Below are positions 1-13,480 of a stretch of 64,000 nucleotides of DNA, piece after piece (within the stretch, counting starts at the first letter, position 1; each line of letters starts with the position of its first letter). The stretch is from NCBI GenBank assembly GCA_014529385.2, contig CM043959.1, forward strand, positions 5,539,008 through 5,603,007, given 5' to 3'. The translations under genes were made by a program, and so were the position numbers. Source of the stretch: Adiantum capillus-veneris (Eukaryota; Streptophyta; Polypodiopsida; Polypodiales; Pteridaceae). The notes beneath the pieces were generated by a model. It saw only the letters and a program-made list of their open reading frames with translations, had not been told where the DNA came from and made no database searches.

Positions 1-752
1 TCATGTGCAAAATTCTTCTTCTCGTTTTTGTGCATGGATGCTTGTGAATCCGCCCTTGATAGGGCAATGACACACCTCTTGCGTTAATGGTGAGATCGAT
101 ACTAAAAAAAAAATGCTAAGTTTTTTTCAGCTCATAAGGCAACTTTGTGGATATATAGCACCTAAAAATTCATTTTCATACTCTTCAAATAATTCAAGCA
201 AAATGGGCACTTAACAGGACACAAAAATGTCCAAGGACATAAAAGTGTCCTGTTACCATTCTAGTATTAATTAAGAGGTTCACGACAAACTGTTAGCCCC
301 TCGATGGTCCAACTTGAGATTAGGGGGCACAAGAGGCAAGCTTGTATGTAAGTGTACTAGAGAAATAGAGTCATTGGAGTGGGGAGAGATAACCATATAT
401 TCTCAAAACTCAATAACAAAGTTGATCCCCTTGGATCTCTAAAGAAAGAAGTATATTATTGAACCCATTCTAGAGAGAAAATACCAGAAAGATCAATAAC
501 AAAGGACTCCATGGCGGACCCAATTTGGGACAACAACAATAAGAACTAGAAAGAAATAGACCAATTGGCTACCTAGATTCGGTACTAAAAGACTGTTCAT
601 TAACATAGTTGTAGAAGGGTTGGACAAGTCCTTGATCCCTATTTGTGAATTTAATTTTGAGTAGAAAGCCTTGCAGCGTCCCAAAAGAACAGACATTTCT
701 ATAAACCGCAAAGCAAGGATATGTATCACACTCTAATGTTCATGACTGATTG

Positions 753-784
<32 letters not shown>

Positions 785-1350
785 TGCGCGCGCAAACGAC
801 CAATGGGGAATCAAGATGGGTGGAAATAGCAAACCGGGATTCACAGTGGCCGCTTTTGATGAAGATTCATTAGGAAAAATATGAACTCTCTAGGGGCCCT
901 TTGGGATTAAGATTAATTAGAGGCCAGCCAATGAGCCGAGGGTGGTGGACACACTCTATGCCCTAAAAAATGTAGGGGGACAAAGTAGTCTTACACTTCT
1001 TAAATGGGCTCTTACCTAGTGAGAAGGGGGGGGGGGGGGGGGGGGGGGTGGGTCGGCCATATGGAACCTCCAACTTCCCTCCTTTTTGATCCGGTTTTGA
1101 AAAAATCCCAAAAATTTGAAATTTTTCAAAATTTTAAAAACTCAAATTTCATCTTTTTAAAACCCCCCTAAAACTATTTTATGGTCAATAAAGCATTTTT
1201 TGACCTCAAAAAGTCAAAACGTGCACCCAAAAACCCTAAAATTCAAAAATTTTTTAAAAACTTTTGAAAAATCTTTTTTTGCTATCCAGAGCTCCCCCAA
1301 AAGTAGTTCTTAGGCAAAAAGTGATTTTCTCTCTCTAGAACTTCTTTTCC
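1..1350. other. Anonymous intergenic DNA with poly-C and poly-G runs
   Basis: No reading frame here looks like a protein I recognise. The stretch holds a run of 30 C at 755-784, a run of 23 G at 1026-1048, and an A/T-rich block at about 1085-1290 made of short alternating A and T tracts. The last 100 bases turn pyrimidine-rich (CT-rich) and lead into the presumed leader of the gene starting at 1604. The homopolymers are seen directly; their exact lengths depend on sequencing accuracy. Confidence 0.5.
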
Positions 1351-1603
1351 AACCCCTCCTTGGTTGGAACCATCACACTCATCCTCTACTCCAACACTCT
1401 CTCTCTCTACACCAGCTCCATTGCTGCAGCAAGGAAGCTCCTCTCTCCTCCCCTACCACCTTCCATTGCCACACCAAGCAAGGGTTATCCACCTTCTCCT
1501 CCCATTGCCACAAGGGTTATCCACCTTCTCATATCACTTTATCCTCTGTACATTGTAGCAACAAGCAAGGTCCTTCTCCTCCTCCTAGTTTTCTTTGCTC
1601 AAC

Positions 1604-2855
1604 ATGGCCAACTCTACTTCGCAAAGGCGGCCAAAGGATGAGGTCACAACACTTGCATGCCACAACACTAGAGGTGTAGATGATGAGTGGGTGCGACAAG
1701 AGTTCACCAAAGGTGCTTGGGTATACATGCAACCATCTGCTATTGGCCCTCATCGTGTACGGAATCGTACAAACTTGGATCTTCATTGGAAAGGAAATCT
1801 CCTTGGCTTCAAGAACCGCAAAGACAAGGGGACCGTAGCCATTGTGCAACATGTTTTCTCAATGTCAACCATGCATTTGCAACAACCACCTCGATTTCCA
1901 ACACATTGTAAGTACATGTTTTGAGAATACAAAGCTAGGTGTGAAATCACAGTGTAATGTTATTATGGATTCATACTTAATATTTGTCATGCATTTATAG
2001 TCATATTTCCATCCACGTTGGTGGAGGAGCAGCCACTACATAGTCTCTTCGGCACATTCAAAGCTATACATACGGATATTGAAGCAATAATGTTCCCACA
2101 TCTTTGCCCAACCAAACTGGTTCAAAGAAGGATTTTCTTCTATTCTCACTCCTATATTTGTGGTCGGTAGCATCTTTCAAGCAAAAGATGATAATGGATG
2201 TCCAAAACTCTTTAAAATACTCTAAAGCTTCTAGGTCTGTGGGCTTGAGTTGGTGTTTGCCTATTTGTTTTGTGCACATTTTTAAAGAGTTTGGATTTGT
2301 GGAGACTACCACAATGCTTGTATGTAAAGATGCGCATTACGAGGAATTAGGAAGGCTTTTAGAAGAGGCCATGGTTTTGTGGAGGGCATGCACAACGGGG
2401 ACCGGTACCGTTGTAAGGTTGGAGCTTCAGGTATTGGAATGCGCTATTTGAAATCCCGCACCTCCTTGTACATACGATTTCACTATGATCGTTGGATGTG
2501 CAAGCTTGGAGTGTGGACTCCCCTACAGAGTGTAGACGACGCTATTGAAAGCTTTGACATTGCAGTGAAGATGTCCAACGATGCTTTGGAGGTAGTCCAA
2601 GTGAACAAGAATTGGACTCTCAGTAATGTTCGAGAACATTTGGTTATTATGGGTTTTGAGGCCCTTCAACAAGCACAATTTCGTTTACAAGGTCACAAGG
2701 TGAGAATCCTTCCACCACATTTTCAATACATCATGGTTTGTCGATCATTGGATGCTTATTGTAATGAATGTCCGCAGATTGGGAAGAGAATGGAAGACAA
2801 ATTGAAGGTCGAGGAGGACTGGGGGATGGATGGAACTATGCTATCCATCTTATAA
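1604..2855 (+). pseudogene. Module unit 1, gene A: unrecognised protein with ubiquitin-like-looking C-terminal part, spliced, broken
   Basis: I do not recognise this family, but three more copies lie in the window. Exon 1 runs from the ATG at 1604 to 1907 and ends with PPRFPTH. A 93-bp intron follows (1908-2000, donor GTAAGT, acceptor TTTATAG). Exon 2 opens IFPSTLVEEQPLHSLFGTF and stays in frame across a phase-1 intron. Unit 4 (45.68 kb) has the same boundary: RFPAN, phase-1 intron, then VFPSDFVEWEPIESF. A TAG at 2168-2170 breaks exon 2. The rest is carried at 2379-2855 and includes VQVNKNWTLSNVREHL, matching LLNDDWNLSHLREYL in unit 4. The spacing of hydrophobic positions (strand, W-x-L-S-x-x-R-E-x-L helix, Q-x-x-F strand) resembles a ubiquitin-like fold, but that is inference. 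A second small intron or frameshift in 2150-2330 is likely. Gene B follows on the same strand. Confidence 0.55.
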
Positions 2856-3010
2856 CTTTGTAACTCTTGCAATTTTCAAACTGATCCCCGTTGTAATCAA
2901 CATGATTTGCTTCGGCAAATCATGCCTTTGAATATAATTTTTTTGCATTGGGATGAGAAATCATTTTTTGGTGAAAGTGCCTTTTTTTAATGTCTTAAAA
3001 AAAGGGTCCA

Positions 3011-3018
3011 TTATAAAA
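3011..3018 (+). promoter_or_regulatory. TATA box candidate of module unit 1, gene B
   Basis: The sequence TTATAAAAGG lies 90 bp upstream of the ATG at 3101, inside an otherwise non-coding gap after gene A. Position and sequence fit a plant core promoter, suggesting that gene B is transcribed separately from gene A. Based on sequence only. Confidence 0.4.
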
Positions 3019-3100
3019 GGGGGGCCACCTAACTCATTCACTATTTTCACTTTTGCAACTCTTGAGCTCCTCCACTCTCTATCTACACCCCAGGCTAGAC

Positions 3101-4037
3101 ATGGATGCTTCCACAGCCTCTGCATCTACAGCCACATCCACCCCTTTGTCACGCTTCATCCTCTTCCTTGAGGACACCAAATACAAAGGGAAGTTGGACC
3201 TCCACACCTTTTTCACTCGTCTCCCTGACCTTGATGCCATAGTTGCCCTTCACATGGATGCATTTGTCGAGATTTTTTCGTTCATGGAGGAGCACATCAT
3301 AAAATATTTTGTATCTATCCCCCCACATGTAGGGATCTGGGTGCCTTGTGATCTTTTGCGCTATATACACAAAGGTGATCGCCCATTCTCCAAGTGGTTG
3401 CAACGATTCCAAGAAATTGGAACCGATGCAGGCCATTACTTGGACGAGCAAGCCCAGGGGTGTCAGCGCTCAAGAAGCGCAAGTTGGGGGTGGAGTATCT
3501 TTCTCGGCTCGCAACATTTATCTTCTTGGTGAGCGAGGAACCTGATTTGGAGGAGCTTCGCTTACCACACCTTTAGGTTGGGTCCTTTATCAAGGACACC
3601 AAGGAGCAGCAGGTTATCCCAATGAACCCTACAGCGGAAGGAAAGGCACACTGGCTCGAGTACCCTAGGGGTCTTGAGGAAGTGGTTGAGAAATCCATAG
3701 TTGCGGCTGGCCCTAGTGACACTCCAGCGCCACTACCACTGACGGATGTGGCTATCCCAGAGGTAGAAATCAGCCGCTTCTCCTTAGTGTTAGTGGATGG
3801 GGAGGAGTATGTGTTCCTGCATGATTTGGAGAAAGCATTTGGCCTGCGCATGGATGAATGGTTGAGCGTGCTATTCAAGAGCACCAAATGTCCCTTAGAC
3901 AATACGCCAGATGCCCTAGAAAGCAAGATCTTGCCAGATGGGGACTCTGTTGCTGACACTATTGCAGTTGTATGTGCGGAGGTCCTGGCAGCAGAGCAGT
4001 TTCACGTGGCTGATGAAGAATTCGAAGTTCACCGCCT
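3101..4037 (+). pseudogene. Module unit 1, gene B: unrecognised protein, frameshifted and cut off by a retrotransposon
   Basis: The product is unknown. Translation from the ATG at 3101 (MDASTAS) gives a Ser/Thr/Ala-rich start and then a helical region containing FSFMEEHIIKYF and LLRYIHKGDRPFSKWLQRF. This aligns with LEYLMEHIEEYA and FLKHLYAADKNFRYRLLRF in unit 4, so the family is conserved at protein level. The frame shifts near 3440-3460 (continuing as LKKRKLGVEYLSRL), meets a TAG at 3574-3576, and continues in the same frame to about 4030. That last part contains FLHDLEKAFGLRMDEWLSVL, which matches FLDDIAKTLGLREDESLSVL in unit 4. Homology stops where the chromovirus RT begins (about 4030-4040), so the 3' exon present in unit 4 is missing here. 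Confidence 0.5.
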
Positions 4038-6764
4038 AATAAACCTCCATATAGAGTTTCTCAAGCTCAACAAGAGGAGATTATGCGGCAAGTGCATGAG
4101 TTAGTTGAGAAGGGTATGGTTAGGCCAAGCTCATCTCCATTTTGCTCACCTATGCTATTAGTGCAAAATAAAGACGGCACATATCGTATGTGTGTTGAAT
4201 ATAGAGCACTAAATAGGATCACTATCAAGAATAGGTTTCCTGTTCCACGGGTAGAAGACCTATTTGATAAGCTACAAGGATCGACCTACTTCAGTAGGGT
4301 TGACCTAAAAAGTGGCTATCATCAAATAAGGATAGTTGATCAAGACATTGTAAAGACCGCATTTCGTACTACATTTGGTCTTTACGAATACATTGTCATG
4401 CCTTTTGGCTTGACCAATGTACTAGCCACATTCAACCGCTTGATGGAGAAGCTGTTCAGGCCTCATCGAACCTTCACTGGAGTGTTCTTTGATGATATTA
4501 TCATCTACGCTAATTCATTGGAGGAACACAAGCAACACCTCCAGGTAATATTTCAAGTTTTAAGAGAGAATAAACTTTATGTTAATCGAAAGAAAAGTGA
4601 ATTTTTCTTGCAAGAGATTTAGTATTTAGGTCACATTATCTCTCAAGATGGCATCCAAATGGATCCATCCAAGTTAGAGGTAATAAAAGGATGGCCTAAA
4701 CCAAGGAATTTTCATGAACTAAGAAGCTTCATAGGTATGTGTGCATACTATAGACGCTTCATAGAAAAGTTCTCACAAATTGCGGGACCATTACATGACC
4801 TAACAAAGAAAAGCGTTAGGTATACATGGTCTGCTAAGGAGAACAATGCTTTCAAAAAGCTTAAAGAAAAGCTTATCTCTCAACCTGTGCTTACACTACC
4901 AGATCTCTCAAAACCATTTGAGGTCCAATGCGATGCTTGTGGTGATTGCCTTGGAGCTGTTTTGCTCCAAGAAGGGCACGCCATAGGCTCTGAGAGTTGA
5001 AGGCTTGACCCTGTTGAGCAAGCTCTAGGCATATACGAAAAGGAACTCCTTGCAGTTCTACATGCCTTAGACTCATGGAAGCACTATTTATTGGGGACTC
5101 CTTTCATTCTGCGAACGGATCACCAAAGTCTTAAGTACTTCATGACATAGACCAAGCTCTCCGACAAAAAAATGAGGTGGGAAAATTTCCTTTCGCAATT
5201 TCATTTTCATATTGCTCACATTGCTGGCAAGCATAATCAAGTAGCTGATGCACTCTCAAGATGGCCGAGAGTGAATGCGGTTTCCATAGCAACTCACAAT
5301 GATCTATCTTCAATGATAGATGAGTATGCTATTGATCCCGATTTTAGAGATGTGATTTCAGCCCTTGCATTAGGGAAGAAAGAAGAACCATTTACTTTAC
5401 AAGATGGTTATCTTCTCTATGGCAATAGACTATGCGTTACTAACTCACTACGTGAGAAAGTAATGTATGAATCTCATGCTCCACCTTATGCGGGGCATAG
5501 AGGGATTCAGTCTACCTTAAAGGGAATTGAAACATATTTCTATTGGCCTACCATGAAAGTGAGCATACAAGAGTATGTTTCCAAATGTGTGGTATGCCAA
5601 AAGACAAAATCTGATAGAGGGAAGCAACTTGGATTGCTTCAACCCTTGCCAATCCCTAATTCACCATGGGAGAGCATATCCATGGATTTTATCTTTGGAT
5701 TGCCTAAGTCTATCCATGGGAATACGGGAATATGGACGATAGTAGATAGGTTTAGTAAACAAGCTCATTTTATACCTGTCAAAAAGACTATCAAAGCCCA
5801 TCAAATGGCAACCCTCTTTATTTCACAAATTTTCAAGTACCATGGCTTGCCCATGTCCATAGTGTCGAATAGAGATCCTAGAATGACCAGTAATTTCTGG
5901 AAGGGTCTCTTTGAGAATTTAGGAACAAGGCTAAACTTCTCTTCGGCCTATCATCCACAAACTGATGGCCAAAGTGAAATAGCTAACCTAACCATTCTCG
6001 ATCTACTAAAAGTCTATGTAACGGAAGTAGATCAAAGATCCCAATGGGAGAAGTACTTACCCTTAGTGGAGTATGCTTACAATAACACTGTACATACTTC
6101 CACAGGAAAAGCACCTTTCGAGGTAATTGAGGGAAGATCAAAAAGTCCCTTGCTAATTAAGGTACATGGGAAGATCTTCGCTGCAGATGAGTATAGTTGA
6201 GACCTACAAGAATCTTTCCAAAAGATTAAGGATGCTATCTCTATCTCACAGCAAAGGCAAAAGGCTGTTGCTGACAAGCACAGAAGAGCCCAAGCCTTTA
6301 AAGAAAATGATTGGGTCTTGTTAAAGTTTCCCAAGGCTCGATTAAGGCACACAACGGGCAAGAATCCTACGGGTCACCAAAAGTACTATGCTAAACTAGC
6401 AAAAAGGTACTATGGTCCCTTTCAGATTCTTAGGCCAATCAATGAGATGGCCTATCAACTCAAGTTGCCCAATCATTGGCTCATACACAATGCTTTTCAT
6501 GTGAGCCTATTAAAGCCTTACAAAGGAGAGCCACCTCAAGAACCAACTATTGAAGACCCACCGGAGATCGAGGACCAAGAAGAGGTGCTGCAGCCCGAGT
6601 CCATTCTCCGACATGAAGACAAGGTACTAAGAGGCGGTAAGACTATCTGACGATATCTTATTAAGTTTAAGAATTATCCTTTTGAAGATGCTAGATGGAT
6701 GCAAGGCATACAATTAAAGGATAACCTAAACCTTGTCAATGCTTACAATGCTTCCCAAGAGTAA
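4038..6764 (+). pseudogene. Ty3/gypsy chromovirus pol, 5'-truncated: RT, RNase H, integrase, chromodomain
   Basis: This is one uninterrupted frame apart from nonsense codons. In order it holds reverse transcriptase (opens PPYRVSQAQQEEIM; catalytic FFDDIII), an RNase H domain (FEVQCDACGD, later HQSLKYFM), a His/Cys integrase zinc finger (CVVCQK), the integrase core (SMDFIFGLPKS, SAYHPQTDGQSE), the GKAPFE region, and a C-terminal chromodomain (YLIKFKNYPFEDARWM). The chromodomain identifies a chromovirus, a lineage that can direct integration to particular chromatin. The copy is dead: stops lie at 4620 (TAG), 4998 (TGA), 5148 (TAG), 6198 (TGA) and 6648 (TGA). No frameshift was seen. Gag, protease and the 5' LTR are absent; the frame opens directly against module gene B. 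The final stop is TAA at 6762. Confidence 0.9.
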
Positions 6765-7107
6765 GCAAATGTACAAAATGTTAAAAATGAACAAAATTTT
6801 TGTCTTATAAGACTCTCTTTTTCTTTATTTGTGCACAAAAATGAAGTAGTATGCATGCTTAGATCAAGTTTGCGGAGACGACGTCTCCCAAACACCAAGT
6901 AGAGCTTGTCACTCTACTATGGAAGACTGATAGGACTAATGTGCAAACATGCTTGCGGCAGCCTCAGGCTCTCAAGTGCCAAATGGACTAGTCATCCATT
7001 GTGGAATGATGTCGTAGGGTAACATAGGGATCCTCTACCCGCTAAGAAAAGGACTCATGAACATGCTTTATCTTCTCTACACCATAGTCGAGGACGACTA
7101 TGATTTC
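6765..7107 (+). other. Chromovirus 3' untranslated region
   Basis: Non-coding stretch between the chromodomain stop and a purine-rich tract. It contains no reading frame of note and ends with GTCGAGGACGACTATGATTT just before the putative polypurine tract. The assignment follows from position in the element. Confidence 0.5.
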
Positions 7108-7497
7108 AAGAGAGAGGTAATATCATAATAATCAATATCTAATTCTCCTAAATGATTTTCTCATATTAAACTGATCATTTAATGTGGAGAAGGCCAAGGG
7201 AGAAAAAGCTAGAATATTGGTTAAGCTAGCAGACCGGCCACAGTAGGGATCCAAAGGAGGGAAAATAGGGATCCAAAGGGGGGTCCATCTGCAAAAGAGC
7301 CATGTGCAACAATGGGCTAAAAAGACCCTAAGGTTCAGCCCATTAAGACTTCCAAAATGCTAAGGTTCCAAAATTCAAAGGTTGTGTCCAAAGGTCAACC
7401 CTAGGGAAAATTGGATGCTTTGTGTGTGCCCTAAAAGTCTTTGCACATCCCTACATGGGAGGGGGCGAGCCCTAAAGGTAGGGGATGAGAGAGAAAG

Positions 7498-7498
<1 letters not shown>

Positions 7499-7528
<30 letters not shown>
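7499..7528. repeat. (CA)15 microsatellite
   Basis: Perfect CA dinucleotide run of 30 bases inside the putative chromovirus LTR. Confidence 0.97.
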
Positions 7529-7530
<2 letters not shown>

Positions 7531-8005
7531 CTCCCTTTACACAAAGGGAATGAGGGACACATGTCAGCTCCCTAGGCCAGATGCCCACAAGGTGTGCCCA
7601 ATTTCTATTGGATGACCCTTGAAGTGGACCAATGAAAATTAAGCTAGAGTAAATCTAGTTTAATTAATTTAAAAACATTTAATAAAAGAAACCAATGACA
7701 ATTAAGTCTCCTAGAAGACTATTGGGCAGTCTCCCAAGGGGTCCAATGAGCATTCAGGAGCCCCATGGCTTGCCTGATTCCTATTGGCCAGGAGGCAAAG
7801 GGGTCCAATGAGAGTTTAGTTTAATGATTTAATTACCTAAAGCTCTCACAAAAGGGGAAAGGGGGACACATGTCAGAAGGCTATCACTTATGATGTTTAA
7901 TTGTAATTGGCTTGACTTGGGGAGGGCCAATGAGGCTTCAGGAAGAGCATTTAGCAAGAGGGCTCGCCCAAGAGAGAGAGAGGGGCTGATTTTTGCAAGG
8001 CATTA

Positions 8006-8006
<1 letters not shown>

Positions 8007-8042
<36 letters not shown>
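8007..8042. repeat. (CA)18 microsatellite
   Basis: Perfect CA run of 36 bases, the second such tract in the putative LTR. Confidence 0.97.
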
Positions 8043-8043
<1 letters not shown>

Positions 8044-8877
8044 GCTCATGTGTGAAGAAAGAGAAGACTATCTCTTCCCAAGCTTTAATGGAGAACTCAT
8101 CACCTACTCCAAGCTTGTGAGATAGAAGCCTACATCAACACTCTCTTGGCATGTGGATGCAAATCCAACCAAGAGCCAAGCTTCAATGCATGCTCATCTC
8201 CTCTACCAAGCTAATTACTAAGCTAAGCTATGCTACATATGAGTGATTATGTGAGGAGATGTACATCTTTCTTGTAAGATACTCCTTCTTCCTCTCAATC
8301 TACTCTCATACCCTGCTAGCTCTCACCATCTTCGAAGGTGTGTGAGGTCTTGGGTCTGAGAACGGGGATAATTCAAGTTGTGTTTGTTAAGTGTTTTGCT
8401 TAGTGCATGAAGTTTCCATCTTCATTGCACTAGCTAGTCTTGAAGGAACACAAAGAATTGTATTGTACAATGTCTCTCTTGATGGGAGAAACCATAATAC
8501 AAAGCCTTTTGGAGGGGGGACCGGCTCCATGAAAATCCGGTCCTCAACTATTGTCAATAGCTTAATTTCTCTCTCTTTTGAAAGTATTGTCGATGCTATC
8601 TAACTAGGTGTTATGCTTTTTGTTGATCTCTCCACCCAAGCACTCTTGTAATTCTCATTAGGAATCTATTCTAATGAAATGCCCACTATGTTCATGCTAA
8701 TTTCCGCTACACATAAGTTATTAGGCCATTAAATGTTACAGATGTTGTCCAAATTTGCATTCGACGACTTGATCTACTTTGATTTTCTCTGCAACCTCCT
8801 TGGTCCTAGATTCTCTGCAACTCAAAAACATAGCTTGAGAGCCTTGCCCTTGGTTTTGATTTGCTCAACTTGGCATT

Positions 8878-9650
<773 letters not shown>

Positions 9651-9659
9651 ATAGTGAAT

Positions 9660-10310
9660 GTTATGTGCCAAAATGATGGAGGTCCAAGGTTCAGCCTCTA
9701 GTTCAAAAATGGCTTCTTTAAAGGAGGAACTTTGATGCACTAGGGTGGAAGCTAATGAATTGAAAAAGGAAAAAGTGAAAATGAAGGAATAGATGATACA
9801 ATATCAAATTGATGCACTAGGGTGGAAGCTGATGAATTGAAAAAGGAAAAAGTGAAAATGAAGGAATAGATGCTACAATATCAAATTGAGCATAATAAGG
9901 ATGCCAAGATGATCACTTTGACTTCTGATAATGCAAGAATAAAAGAAGGTAGCTGAGTAGACATCAAAAAATTTCAAATGAATGTTGAATAATAACAAAG
10001 CTACTTTCAGTACACTCTGTAAAATGCACAATCTTATGAAAAATTCCATATTGGATGAGTACATCTATCAATCCTTGGCCAATATCACGGATCTAGATGG
10101 GGATTTAACTTTGAATTTGAGTGATTTAGAAAAATTTGTCACATCTATCCAGTTTGATCTGTAGGACAAAGCAAATGAATACATCGCCACTATGGTTAAT
10201 GAAGTCTTAATGAAATATATTAGGAATCAAGACCAAACCAATGAAGATTATGAAAATAATGAAGAAGAGGAGCCTAAGGATGATGATGTAGGTATTGGAA
10301 TACTTTGACA
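9660..10310 (+). pseudogene. Decayed coiled-coil reading frame, probably retroelement-derived
   Basis: Fragments in shifting frames give charged, helical protein: VEANELKKEKVKMKE, its tandem copy VEADELKKEKVKMKE, and at 9982-10164 MLNNNKATFSTLCKMHNLMK. An acidic tail around 10240-10290 reads EDYENNEEEEPKDDD. Stops (for example TAG in each 77-bp copy) break it repeatedly. No catalytic motif is visible. A TATA box and LTR-like sequence follow at 10.87 kb, so I suspect the remnant of a gag-like or accessory retroelement frame. I cannot name the family. Confidence 0.3.
9734..9887 (+). repeat. 77-bp direct tandem duplication (2 copies)
   Basis: GATGCACTAGGGTGGAAGCT starts at 9734 and again at 9811. 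The copies differ at only a few positions (for example AAT/GAT, TGATACA/TGCTACA). Because 77 is not a multiple of three, the duplication shifts the reading frame. Confidence 0.9.
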
Positions 10311-10872
10311 CCCTACAAAGTAGAAATGATGAATGAAACGAAGGAATAGTTGGAACATGAGGCCATTTACTTGCTTATTTAAAATGAAAGTGCATGTATG
10401 AGTGCTTAAGGTACTGGCCCACAAATTCAGGCTCTACTCAGGGCTATCTCGCGACCTACAAGAAAGAAGGATCTAGATAAAAAGACCCGATGAAATCTAG
10501 TATCCAAATACATTAGTCAACTCACAAACACAAAGAGTTGAGAGGCTTACCTCAACTGGTAAGAAGGGCCAATGGGTAAGCCATTCTAGACGAACATCAA
10601 AAGGAAATTGGGTGGATTCCAACCCACCTCTAGCAACACCTAAAATTTTTCGGCAACATCAGTCCTAGAACTCAGTTTAGATTGTCTATTTTCAGCACCA
10701 ACTCTTAAATTTTGCAAATATACCAAAATCCAAAGAAAGAGAGGAACAAAATGAAAACGGTGGGGATAGTCTCCAAACAGGAATTCAGATTGACAATTGA
10801 ACTGGTAGTTACCGAGCCAATTACTAAGATAATTGCACAGTGGATAGTCAGTCAAAGACCCAATTTGACACC

Positions 10873-10880
10873 TATAAATA
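10873..10880 (+). promoter_or_regulatory. TATA box candidate (LTR-like context)
   Basis: CCTATAAATAGGGGCC is a near-ideal plant TATA element. It is followed by a T/C-rich leader with no gene. Together with the flanking non-coding sequence (about 10.4-11.3 kb) this looks like the U3/R part of an LTR, but no partner LTR was found. Confidence 0.35.
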
Positions 10881-11403
10881 GGGGCCATTACTTCATTTGA
10901 TGGGGGATATTGATACGTTATTGTAGTGTGCTTGTGCATCTAGAGTCTTGGAGCTCACTGTGCTCTTGTACTCTCTTGTTGTTGAGCCCAAATCAATCCT
11001 TTGGCTCATAATATACTTTGTCTAGTTATACTGATCTAAATATAATCTAGTTCCAATTCCAGTTCAAGTTTATGCATCATTTCCATTTTAGTTACTATTT
11101 CAATTTCCATTTTAGTACCAGTGTCTTGTCTAATCTGTTGTTTGAAGTTTTCCTATCTGAACTAACTTAGTTGACTCTTAACCCGACCTAGAATAGCTTT
11201 TTGAAGAGAGCATCTCTTTTTGATACTCTATTACTACCCTAGATTCAATCCCCTTTGAAAATTCTTCCAAAAGTTGAATTTTAAGGTATGAGGTAATCAT
11301 CGCGATTAATATCCTTTGGGTCGGAATCAAGAAAATTTTCCACTTTTTTGACTTGTATAGGATATTCACACTATAAACAAGTCACACTGTTTCATAGATT
11401 TTG

Positions 11404-12690
<1,287 letters not shown>

Positions 12691-12743
12691 CTTATAATTG
12701 AGCCAAATTAGCTAGGGATCCATTTCTTAAACCTTGGCTAAGG

Positions 12744-12750
12744 TATAAAA
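12744..12750 (+). promoter_or_regulatory. TATA box candidate, possibly of a solo LTR
   Basis: AGGTATAAAAGCC is followed about 30 bp later by a transition to leader-like sequence with no open frame. The arrangement resembles the promoter part of an LTR (about 12.5-13.2 kb). No polypurine tract or primer-binding site was confirmed next to it, so solo LTR is inference. Confidence 0.3.
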
Positions 12751-13480
12751 GCCAATTTTTTCTAAGTTTTGGATAATGAAAGTGAGCGTACGCTGCACTA
12801 CAGTACTCCGAGTTCTCTATTTTTTCAATTATTTGTGTCTCTATCGTGCAATGTTGCATTGCGGATTTGAGCATACCACCGCGCTCACAGGTGTGGTTTT
12901 AGTTTCTCGCTATGAAGTTGTGGTTTTAGTTGTGTCCATCTATGAGTTGTTTTCATTCCTTATGCATTGTACACGCATCCCAACTGGTTTTGACCATAGG
13001 AATAGAGAGAGCACGTCCTAAGGAAGCTATAGAGTGGTTCAGAGGCCCAAACCGATCTGCCCAAAACATGTTGTTTATCTTTGGCATGCTTTTTCCCAAG
13101 TGTCAGAAATGACTTTTGAGCACATAAGGATGTTGAGGATATTCTACACATTCTAGGTAGTAAGTTTTGTTGCATTCAAAGCATCGTAGCTATACAAACT
13201 CGTCGGATCCAGCTTGTGGTAAGGAAAGTAGCTTTTGGAAAAACTCAAAGCATTCACTAAAATTTTCATTACTTCCTCTAGTTTTGACTAGAATAAAACA
13301 CTTTCTAATGTTATCACTATTGAGAGGTGCTTGAGAGTAGGGATAATTGATAAAGACCTCCAGAGAATTAGCTTAGTAGGATAGATTAGGTGAAGTGTCT
13401 TTGAGACTAGAAAGTAGTCAAGAAGGGTATGACTTAGGTAGAAATTAGAGAATTGGTACAGAAAGTTGAATTTTTCACAT

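Larger units (their letters stand above)
7108..8720 (+). repeat. Probable 3' LTR of the chromovirus (polypurine tract at its left edge)
   Basis: A purine run AAGAGAGAGG at about 7108-7117 has the position of the polypurine tract that primes plus-strand synthesis. The next 1.6 kb is non-coding and carries two CA microsatellites. It ends near 8710 in a U5-like stretch (CATTAGGAATCTATTCTAAT and then GCTACA). Borders are inferred because no second LTR survives in the window for comparison. Short frames inside (7382-7615, 7890-8120) are read through the CA repeats and are not considered genes. Confidence 0.4.

Noticed and set aside
493-729. 78-residue minus-strand frame near the left end
   Set aside because: No domain, no promoter or splice context, and composition typical of chance frames in AT-rich DNA.
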